64,000 bases of DNA from Leptospira kmetyi serovar Malaysia str. Bejo-Iso9 (GTDB taxonomy: Bacteria; Spirochaetota; Leptospiria; Leptospirales; Leptospiraceae): contig NZ_AHMP02000003.1 in NCBI RefSeq assembly GCF_000243735.2, positions 576,001-640,000 of the forward strand, read 5' to 3'. Below, piece by piece: positions 54,901 through 64,000 of this stretch. Each line of letters starts with the position of its first letter. Positions within the stretch are counted from its first letter, which is position 1. The notes under the pieces are model-generated. The model was given only the letters and a program-made list of their open reading frames with translations, did not search any database and was not told the origin of the DNA. A program made the translations under genes and the position numbers.

Positions 54901-55138
54901 AGATATTCAAAAATTCTGAACCGAATTTTAAAATTGGACAATAAGTTTTAGAATACGATCATTCCTGTTCTTCAAAAAACGGAAACGTTGCTGCTTGTAA
55001 AAAGTCCCAACGAAAAATCGACAAAGCCTGACTTGTCCGAAAATACAAACCAAGAATTCAAAAGAATCCAATCCATCGATTTATATCTTCCGACAAGTAA
55101 ACCCGAGAACGGACACTATAAAAAGCAGAACCTACCGA

Positions 55139-56419
55139 TCAAGATTGAACTTTCTTAAACACCCGCCGCGAAGTCACATAACGATCAATCCACCATTTCA
55201 TCGAAATCTTATCGATCACAACCCCCCTTGTCGAAGACGCATGTGCAAATTCCTTGTCGCTAATAACGAGCCCGACGTGGGTAATCTTACTTTGATTCGG
55301 GGAAGCGGAAAAAAAGATCAAATCACCGGCCCGCAAATTCTCATGGGAGACTTTGCTCCCCGAATTCGCCTGATCTCGACCCAGACGAGGAACAATTTTT
55401 GTGGGAACTCCCACCCGCTTATCCGTTAACGAACTAAACGTAAACCCGGAACAATCCACACCCTTCTTCGAAGTCCCACCCCAATAATAAGGGGTCCCGA
55501 GCCATTCTTTCACGACCGAAAGTAAATAAGAAGAATGTAATGTTTCCCACTCCTCCTTTGCGGCCGGAACGGGAGCATCCGGCTCGACTTCGGGAACCAA
55601 TGGCGGATCGGGAATATTCTCCTCAAACCCGAATTTTGGACGATCCCCGATCACGATTTCGCCCGCGGAATCCAAACCGCTATCCAAGGTTCTCGCGGTC
55701 GCGATCGAACTCGTCCAAGAATCCACGGATTTACTTTTGGTCCCGTCGTGCAAGGATTTGAGCTGGGACAACAGATCGGAGGCTAACGTATAACGATCGT
55801 TAGACGGATTGAAAAAAATCGCCTGACGAAAGGCCGAATCCGTTTTTTCAAACGGAGAATTTGCGCCCTTATTCGGAAAAAGGCTGAGAATTCTCGACGC
55901 GAGTCGGTTTTCCGGAATCCCCGCATATTTACCCGCGATCAAAGCGCGGCCCCCGGCCAAAACGGAAAAACCGTCCCAACGGGACTTCAACGCAGTCGAT
56001 AAAAAAACGTTCCGGATTTCTTCCCGAATTCCAGCCTTATCCGTTTCCTTAACGAACAAGGAAACCAAAACGAAATCCTTATCGCTGAGTTTTTGTTTGG
56101 AAAGAATGGGGATCGCGTCCTCCGCTTCTGTAAAACGCATTCCCGAAAGAGAAACGTAATACTGATTCACGATCAGATCCGCTACCGTATCGGGAGCAAG
56201 GCCTTCCATGATCGCCCAGGGAATCGTATTCTTCGTGATCTCGATTACTTTCGGGTCCTTCGATTTTCCGCCTAACTTCTGAAAGACGGAATTTCGGATT
56301 AAAAGAGTTTGACCGGTTTCAAAATCCTCTTTGAGCAGATCGGAAAACGAGTCCGCAAAAACGGAAACCGGAATCCAAATAACGGCGAAAAGAATCGTCA
56401 GAATTCGAAACATCATCAT
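55139..56419 (-). CDS. Exported NlpC/P60 cysteine peptidase
   Basis: A 426-residue secreted protein with signal peptide (about 1-22) and a C-terminal NlpC/P60 domain (about 297-420). Catalytic C323 (KKGVDCSGFTF) and H381 (ITHVGLVIS) are visible; H393 (FAHASST) is the third residue. The family cuts gamma-D-Glu-diaminopimelate bonds in peptidoglycan. The long N-terminal region, rich in helices, is not recognised. Three ATGs are in tandem and GGAG touches the first, so the third (56413) has best spacing. Confidence 0.88.
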   Translation of the reverse strand: MMMFRILTILFAVIWIPVSVFADSFSDLLKEDFETGQTLLIRNSVFQKLGGKSKDPKVIEITKNTIPWAIMEGLAPDTVADLIVNQYYVSLSGMRFTEAEDAIPILSKQKLSDKDFVLVSLFVKETDKAGIREEIRNVFLSTALKSRWDGFSVLAGGRALIAGKYAGIPENRLASRILSLFPNKGANSPFEKTDSAFRQAIFFNPSNDRYTLASDLLSQLKSLHDGTKSKSVDSWTSSIATARTLDSGLDSAGEIVIGDRPKFGFEENIPDPPLVPEVEPDAPVPAAKEEWETLHSSYLLSVVKEWLGTPYYWGGTSKKGVDCSGFTFSSLTDKRVGVPTKIVPRLGRDQANSGSKVSHENLRAGDLIFFSASPNQSKITHVGLVISDKEFAHASSTRGVVIDKISMKWWIDRYVTSRRVFKKVQS

Positions 56420-56473
56420 CTCCTAATATATCAATTTTAGAATGTATAAAAACGGGAATTCTCGCGTTATACG

Positions 56474-57753
<1,280 letters not shown>

Positions 57754-57778
<25 letters not shown>

Positions 57779-58305
57779 AAGGGTTCCTGAATATTCTCTT
57801 CAAGGTTCGCATAACGCGCCGCTACGAAAAAATAATCCGAAAGACGGTTCATAAAAATCATAGGAGGAGAAAGAATTTCGAGCCCCTCTTCCTTGTATTT
57901 CACCATTTCGCGTTCGAGTCTTCTGGCGACCGTTCTGCATATATGCAAAAACGAAGAGCCTTTGGTTCCTCCTGGCAGAATGAACTTTTTCAAAGGTTGT
58001 AATTTTTCCTGCATCGTGTCGATCCGCCCTTCCAAAAAGGAAATGTCCTCTTCTAAGATACAGGATTCATCCTTGGGTCTAAACCCCGCGAGCTCCGAAC
58101 CCAATTCAAAAAGTAAATTTTGAATCGTTTCCAAGGGAGAATGAAGATCGGAATTTTCAGGTAAAAAAGATCGAACGACCCCGATCGTGGAATTGAGTTC
58201 GTCTGCGGTTCCGAACAATTCCACTCTACGATCGGATTTGGGAACCTTGGCTCCGGTCGCCAAAGAGGTCTGACCGAAATCCCCTTTCTTAGTATAGATT
58301 TTCAT
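57754..58305 (-). CDS. PduO-type cob(I)alamin adenosyltransferase
   Basis: 183 residues from ATG at 58305, which has GGAAG five bases upstream; the open frame continues 15 codons further but homologues begin MKIYTKKGDFGQT. The family pattern is clear: YTKKGDFGQTSLATG, RVELFGTADELNSTIGV, and FILPGGTKGSSFLHICRTVARRLER. It attaches adenosyl to cob(I)alamin, producing the coenzyme used by NrdJ at 10.7 kb. It overlaps the POT transporter by 25 bases. Confidence 0.93.
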
Positions 58306-58382
58306 AATTCTTCCGTAAGCTCGATTCTCCATCACGGAAAAAGGAGACAAAATACGATCAAAACAATGGAAACGGCGGATGG

Positions 58383-58429
<47 letters not shown>

Positions 58430-58633
58430 GAAATAGTTTTGGTTAATATTTTGACAAAAGTTTCCTAAACTAAAGTTCGGCTCCCTCCGCACAATACTTT
58501 AGGAAAAAAATATAAAAACTTTCACCTCCGTCCTAAAACAGAGTGGAAGTTCGCAGTGGAAAACAAAGGCGGTCTTCGCCCCAAAACATCGGCCCGGACG
58601 GATCCGGGCAACATTGACAGGGAGGTTGTGAAA

Positions 58634-59485
<852 letters not shown>

Positions 59486-59565
59486 TCGTTTCGGATCGAC
59501 CGATTCTTTCTTTAGGGAGAATGGAGAATCGATCCCGAACTGAAAAAATTTCCGAAGAACCCAAG

Positions 59566-59594
59566 GGCCGCTCTTTATCGAGGCGGCCTTTTTT
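59566..59594 (+). terminator. Rho-independent terminator after flaB
   Basis: GGCCGC (59566-59571) pairs with GCGGCC (59583-59588), with further inner pairing (CTC/GAG) and an 11-base loop, followed at once by TTTTTT. It is about 80 bases after the flaB stop and before the convergent RND gene. Confidence 0.8.
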
Positions 59595-59622
59595 ATTTTT
59601 ACGCGTCAAGGCTCGGACAAGT

Positions 59623-62600
59623 TTATTTTGTTTTTTGAATATTCAAACTTGAAAATATTGTGCCGAGCCCGATTCTCCCCTGTTTCCAAAGCAGATAAAC
59701 CGGAGGATAGACCAATAATTCCAAAATAAAACTCGTCGCAAGCCCGCCCACCATCGGCGCGGCGATTCGTTTCATCACATCGGAGCCGGTGCTGTTGGAC
59801 CAAAGAATCGGTAACAATCCCATCATCGCCGCGAGAACGGTCATGATCTTCGGACGAACGCGATGAACCGCGCCGTGAAATACGGCGTCGATCCATTCTT
59901 CCTCGGTTTTGAGTTTTCCCTTTTTGCGAGCGTCTTCGTAGGAAAGATCCAAATACAAAAGCATAAAAACCCCCGTTTCGGCGTCGAGTCCCATGAGCGC
60001 GATCATTCCCACCCAAACCGCGACGGAAACGTGATAGTCGAGAATATACAAAAGTCCCACCGCTCCGACCAACGAAAACGGAACCGCGAGCAATACGATC
60101 CAGGTCTTCGCATACGATCTTGTGTTCGCGTATAACAACAAAAAAATGACGAGCAACGTGATCGGAAGGACATACTTCATTCTTTCCCGAACCCGGATCA
60201 TGTTTTCGTATTGGCCGCTCCATTCGATCGTGTAGCCGCTCGGTGTTTTGATCTTTTGTTCGATCAGTTTTTTGGCCTGGTCGACGTAGCCTCCGATGTC
60301 GCTCGTGGACGGATCGACGTAAACGTAACCCGCTAGGAATCCGTTTTCGTCCCGGATCATGGAAGGCCCAGTTTTTAAACGGACATCGGCGATTTCCGAA
60401 AGCGGAATATGTCCGAACGTTTGGGTGGGAACCAAAATCGCACGGATCTTATCCACTGAATCCCTGAGTTCCCTCGGATATCGGAGGTTTACGGAGAACC
60501 TTTCCCGTCCTTCTATGGTTTGTGTGATCGATTCTCCGCCGATCGCGGAAACCACGATTTGTTGTGCGCCGTCCACAGATATATTATATCTTGCTAAATT
60601 AGATCTTTTTAATTCTATATCGAGGTAGTATCCTCCCGCGGTCCGCTCCGCGAACGCGCTTCTCGTTTCGGGGACCGTTTTTAAGACGTTTTCGATTTGG
60701 ATTCCGAGTTTTTGGATTTCATCCAATGACGAACCGAGAATTTTGATTCCAACCGGAGTTCTCATTCCGGTGCTCAACATGTCGATTCTTGCTTTGATCG
60801 GCATGGTCCAAGCGTTGGTGACTCCCGGAAATTCCATTTCCGCGTTTAGAATTCGGATCAATTCTTCCTTCGTGATTCGTTCCGATAAAAACGGATAGAA
60901 CGGGATTTGAAAAATTCTCGGCCATCCGGAATAGAATCGATTCGCCTTTCTCCATTCTTCCTTAGGATGTAAAAGTAAAACCGTTTCCATCATGGAGAAC
61001 GGAGCCGAGTCGGTCGCGGTTTCCGATCTTCCCGATTTTCCGAAAACTCTTTTGACCTCGGGAACCGATTTCAGTTTTCGATCCATCGCGATCATGAGTT
61101 TTTCGGCTTCGGCCACTCCGATTCCGGGTAACGTGGTCGGCATATAAAGAATCGTTTCCTCGTCCAAAGGCGGCATGAACTCCGATCCCAAGCTCCAATA
61201 CATCGGTATCGTGAGAATTACGAGAACCAATGCGGAAACGATCGTTCGTTTCGGGTTGTGAAGAACCCAACGACAAGCGGGGCCGTAGAATTTAAAAAGA
61301 ATCTTACTGACCGGATGTTTTTCTTCGGGATAATATTTTCCAACGAAAACGGAGGTTGCGATCTTGGAAAGAATCGGACTTTTGAATCGAAAAGGATCCA
61401 TTCTCGTGAACAACATTCGAAACGCCGGATCCAACGTGATCGCAAGAAGGGCCGCGACCGCCATTGCAATATTTTTTGAATATGCCAAAGGTTTAAACAA
61501 CCTTCCTTCCTGATCGACCAAAGCGAACACCGGAATAAAAGCGACCGCGATCACAAGCAACGAAAAGAATACGGACGGACCGACTTCCAAAAGCGCTTCC
61601 AATCGAACCTGATGATAATCCCCCTTTCTTCCCGAGGTTTCCCATTCTTCTAATTTTTTATACGCGTTCTCCACTTCCACGATCGCGCCGTCCACGAGAA
61701 CGCCGATGGAAATCGCCATTCCGGAAAGGGACATCAGGTTCGCATTGATATCCAAAAGAAACATGGGAATAAACGTAAGAAGCACGCTGATCGGAATCGT
61801 CAATATCGGAATGATCGCCGATGGAAAATGCCAGAGAAACAAAAGAATCACCGCCGAGACGATCAACATCTCCTCGATCAACTTCCATTGCAGAGTGGAG
61901 ATCGCGTTCCGAATCAACTCGGATCGATCGTAAACGGTGATCAGTTCGGTTCCTTCGGGGAGAGTTTTTCGGATTTCTCCGAGCTTGCTCTTCAAGCGAT
62001 CGATGACGTTTAACGCGTTTTCCCCATGTCGCATAACAATCGTGCCGCCGACCACGTCCCCTTCCCCGTTTAGATCCGCGATTCCTCGTCGCAGATCGGG
62101 CCCGAACTGAACGTTCGCCACGTTTTTTAAAAGAATGGGAGTTCCGTTTAGATCGGTTCCCAAAGAGATGTTTTCTATATCGCTCAGAGAAGAAAGATAG
62201 CCTCGACCCCGAACCATATATTCCGCGCCCGAAATTTCCAAAAGTCTTCCGCCCGTTTCCTGGTTGCTCGAACGGATTCTTTGAACGAGGGTCTCGAAAT
62301 CTATATTATAAGATCGTAAAGCGTTTGGTTGGATCGTGATTTGATACTGTCTTTTGAATCCTCCGATCGACGCGACTTCGGAAACTCCGGGAACCGCGTT
62401 CAGGGAATATCTGAGTTTAAAATCCTGATACGTTCTCAGATCGGCGAGATTCGATTTTCCGCTCGTGTCCGATAAAACGTATTGATACACCCAGCCCACC
62501 GAGCTTGCGTCCGGACCGAGTTCGGTTTTCACTCCCGCGGGAAGATTGGATTGAATTCGGGAAAGATATTCCAAAACTCGGGATCTCGCCCAATAAATAT

Positions 62601-62901
62601 CCGTCCCGTCCTGAAAGATCACGTAGACATACGAAAAACCGAAATCGGAAAATCCTCGAACCGCTTTGATCTTCGGAGCTCCGAGCAAAGACGTGATGAT
62701 CGGATAGGTTACCTGATCTTCTAAAATATCGGGGCTTCGATCCCATCTGGAATATACGATGACCTGCGTGTCCGAAAGATCCGGGATCGCGTCCAAGGGA
62801 ATGTTTCGAAGCGAGACGATCGACGCGACGACTGCGAACAAGGTCAAAAGTATTATTATGAATTTATTATATACGGAAAAACGAATGATGTTCTGGATCA
62901 T
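59623..62901 (-). CDS. CusA/CzcA-type heavy-metal RND efflux pump, copper/silver signature
   Basis: 1092 residues from ATG at 62901; 44 further codons are open upstream but lie inside the adaptor gene. It is a 12-helix inner-membrane RND pump starting MIQNIIRFSVYNKF. The proton-relay aspartate is D404 (VLVDGAIVEVENAYK). The three CusA metal methionines M573, M623 and M672 correspond to M587 (LYMPTTLPG), M637 (FSMMETV) and M708 (RIDMLSTGM), so Cu(I)/Ag(I) is the likely substrate. About 22 residues are inserted between the last two. It lies 11 bases after the adaptor gene. Confidence 0.9.
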   Translation of the reverse strand: MIQNIIRFSVYNKFIIILLTLFAVVASIVSLRNIPLDAIPDLSDTQVIVYSRWDRSPDILEDQVTYPIITSLLGAPKIKAVRGFSDFGFSYVYVIFQDGTDIYWARSRVLEYLSRIQSNLPAGVKTELGPDASSVGWVYQYVLSDTSGKSNLADLRTYQDFKLRYSLNAVPGVSEVASIGGFKRQYQITIQPNALRSYNIDFETLVQRIRSSNQETGGRLLEISGAEYMVRGRGYLSSLSDIENISLGTDLNGTPILLKNVANVQFGPDLRRGIADLNGEGDVVGGTIVMRHGENALNVIDRLKSKLGEIRKTLPEGTELITVYDRSELIRNAISTLQWKLIEEMLIVSAVILLFLWHFPSAIIPILTIPISVLLTFIPMFLLDINANLMSLSGMAISIGVLVDGAIVEVENAYKKLEEWETSGRKGDYHQVRLEALLEVGPSVFFSLLVIAVAFIPVFALVDQEGRLFKPLAYSKNIAMAVAALLAITLDPAFRMLFTRMDPFRFKSPILSKIATSVFVGKYYPEEKHPVSKILFKFYGPACRWVLHNPKRTIVSALVLVILTIPMYWSLGSEFMPPLDEETILYMPTTLPGIGVAEAEKLMIAMDRKLKSVPEVKRVFGKSGRSETATDSAPFSMMETVLLLHPKEEWRKANRFYSGWPRIFQIPFYPFLSERITKEELIRILNAEMEFPGVTNAWTMPIKARIDMLSTGMRTPVGIKILGSSLDEIQKLGIQIENVLKTVPETRSAFAERTAGGYYLDIELKRSNLARYNISVDGAQQIVVSAIGGESITQTIEGRERFSVNLRYPRELRDSVDKIRAILVPTQTFGHIPLSEIADVRLKTGPSMIRDENGFLAGYVYVDPSTSDIGGYVDQAKKLIEQKIKTPSGYTIEWSGQYENMIRVRERMKYVLPITLLVIFLLLYANTRSYAKTWIVLLAVPFSLVGAVGLLYILDYHVSVAVWVGMIALMGLDAETGVFMLLYLDLSYEDARKKGKLKTEEEWIDAVFHGAVHRVRPKIMTVLAAMMGLLPILWSNSTGSDVMKRIAAPMVGGLATSFILELLVYPPVYLLWKQGRIGLGTIFSSLNIQKTK

Positions 62902-62912
62902 GGATGATAGCC

Positions 62913-63995
62913 TCAGTGTTTGTGATCTTCGCCAGAGGAGCCGAAACGTATTTTGGCTTCCGAGTCGAGTAAAAAGGCCGATTCTACGACCACCCTTTGG
63001 CCTTCTTTCAAACCTTCCTGAATCTGGGTCCAAGGTCCTGCGCTCGCTCCGGTTTTAACCGGGACGCCGAGAAAACGATCCGGTCCCGTTTGCACGTAAA
63101 CGATTTTATGCATTCCTGTATCGAAGACCGCGGAGGAAGGAACGCTCAAAACGTTTTTCAGAGGAATGTCGATTTCCAGATCTCCGAACATCTGCGGTTT
63201 TAAGATTTGATTTTTATCGAAGACCTCGCTTCTCAGTCGGAGCGTTCGATTGTTCTTATCCAGAATCGTGTCGATGCTTGCGATTCTTCCCGAGAAAACC
63301 GTATCGGGATATACGTTGGTTCGGAACGAAATTTTTAAACCGACATGCATAACGGAGAGATCGGATTCGTAAATTTGAGAATAGATATGCGCCCTTCCCG
63401 ACTTTCCACCCAAGATCAATTCGGAAGGATCCCGTTTTCCGGAAGTCCAAAGACGGATTTGTTCCGTGGAAAGCCCGAGTTGTCTGAGACGAATCTGCGG
63501 ATTCTGACCCGCAAACGAGGAAGAATCGGATAAGAGTTCTCTTGCGCGCAAAAGCTCCTTATATTCCGTCAACGCGGTATATAAATCGGGATCATACGCG
63601 ACCGTAGAATACGCCGAGATTTTTTTCTCCAAATCTTTCCTTTGAACCGTTTCCGTTCGGATTCCGATCGATTGTTGTTTTTCCAGGGAGAGTTTCAGTT
63701 CTCGAGAAGGAGAATTCTCGTTTTTCTGAATATTCTCTGTTTTGAATGTTTGTTCCGATTCTCCGTTTGCGCTTTTACCGGAAGAATTTTGGGAAGAATC
63801 GTTCGCCTCGTGTTCTTCGTGATTCTCGTGCGTTTTGGGGACGAGGTCCATATTACAAATCGGGCATGTCCCCGGTCGATCGGACGTATAGGTAGGATGC
63901 ATCGGGCAGTAATAGATTTCTTTGGATCGTTTGCAAAGAGCCAGAACGGAAACAAGAGCGACTAACGCGGTTAAAAATATAAATTTCTTTTTCAT
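62913..63995 (-). CDS. RND efflux periplasmic adaptor with N-terminal heavy-metal-binding domain
   Basis: A 360-residue membrane-fusion protein. The hydrophobic leader ends LALCKRSK (a possible but unusual lipobox). A short metal-binding domain, YYCPMHPTYTSDRPGTCPIC then NMDLVPK (28-54), and a His/Glu/Ser-rich linker follow. A CusB-like body runs from about 98 to 350, with LSLEKQQSIGIRTETVQ, ISFRTNVYPDTVFSGRIA and VPVKTGAS. The tail DHKH could also bind metal. It delivers metal to the following CusA-type pump. An outer-membrane channel gene is expected just beyond the right edge. Confidence 0.9.
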   Translation of the reverse strand: MKKKFIFLTALVALVSVLALCKRSKEIYYCPMHPTYTSDRPGTCPICNMDLVPKTHENHEEHEANDSSQNSSGKSANGESEQTFKTENIQKNENSPSRELKLSLEKQQSIGIRTETVQRKDLEKKISAYSTVAYDPDLYTALTEYKELLRARELLSDSSSFAGQNPQIRLRQLGLSTEQIRLWTSGKRDPSELILGGKSGRAHIYSQIYESDLSVMHVGLKISFRTNVYPDTVFSGRIASIDTILDKNNRTLRLRSEVFDKNQILKPQMFGDLEIDIPLKNVLSVPSSAVFDTGMHKIVYVQTGPDRFLGVPVKTGASAGPWTQIQEGLKEGQRVVVESAFLLDSEAKIRFGSSGEDHKH

Positions 63996-64000
63996 AAGGA

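Noticed and set aside
58441..58500. Possible sigma-28 promoter in front of flaB
   Set aside because: TAAA at 58471 is followed at about the right distance only by GCACAATA, four of eight matches to the -10 consensus; TTGACA at 58451 has no good -10 partner.
62902..63033. 44-codon N-terminal extension of the RND pump
   Set aside because: It overlaps the adaptor coding sequence; RND pumps begin at the membrane helix that follows the ATG at 62901.

Overview
The window is chromosomal DNA of a Leptospira species. The protein set points to a pathogen-clade relative rather than L. interrogans itself. Supporting signs are a citramalate synthase matching the characterised Leptospira CimA (same length and same specificity residues), a member of the Leptospira-specific DUF1564 family, a FlaB-type flagellin, B12-dependent ribonucleotide reductase, frequent TTG starts and a GC content in the mid-40s by eye. 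Most of the window is conserved housekeeping sequence. I see no transposase, prophage, integron or CRISPR array.

Layout. 1-3.95 kb (minus): hslV (cut by the left edge), xerC, pth, cimA and an Smr-domain gene. 3.98-10.0 kb: an App1-type phosphatase (plus), dedA (minus), then a plus-strand run of secreted protein, AI-2E-family permease, xseA, xseB and a DUF4180 gene. 10.4 kb: tRNA-Asn (minus). 10.7-14.3 kb: nrdJ (plus) with a clear terminator. 14.6-28.1 kb (minus): one contiguous type II secretion operon. It reads lipoprotein, LysM-M23 peptidase, then gspC, D, E, F, G, H, I, J, K, L, M and N, tightly packed and often overlapping. 28.2-29.8 kb: comM (plus), ending in a hairpin opposite a minus-strand small ORF.

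29.8-52.1 kb is nearly all minus strand. Read in the direction of transcription it starts with pyrG, kdsA, lptC, an lptA-like gene, lptB, rpoN, hprK and ptsH. It continues with an ntrY/ntrX-like pair, a diverged Fe-S uracil-DNA-glycosylase-like gene, priA, fmt, a PASTA protein and rpe. After a regulatory gap come rpsP, khpA, rimM, trmD, rplS, rnhB, a FliK-like gene, an flhB-C-terminal-like gene, a degenerate HD-GYP gene and yraN. The rpsP to flhB-like stretch has the gene order of the Bacillus ylq region. The first block joins LPS precursor synthesis and export with sigma-54, an HPr/HPr-kinase pair and a sigma-54-dependent two-component system.

52.1-64 kb: split heptose genes hldE2/hldE1 (minus), a Lon-N-domain protein (plus), DUF1564 (plus), an NlpC/P60 hydrolase, a POT peptide transporter and a PduO-type cobalamin adenosyltransferase (minus). 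Then come flaB (plus) with a terminator, and a copper/silver-type RND pump with its adaptor (minus).

Less ordinary points are the PriA lacking one of its two zinc sites, the UDG-like protein that keeps four cluster cysteines but has lost the catalytic motif, the HD-GYP protein lacking its metal-binding HD, the flagellar-type genes inside the ribosomal operon, the peptidoglycan hydrolase heading the T2SS operon, and nested inverted repeats in front of rpsP and dedA.
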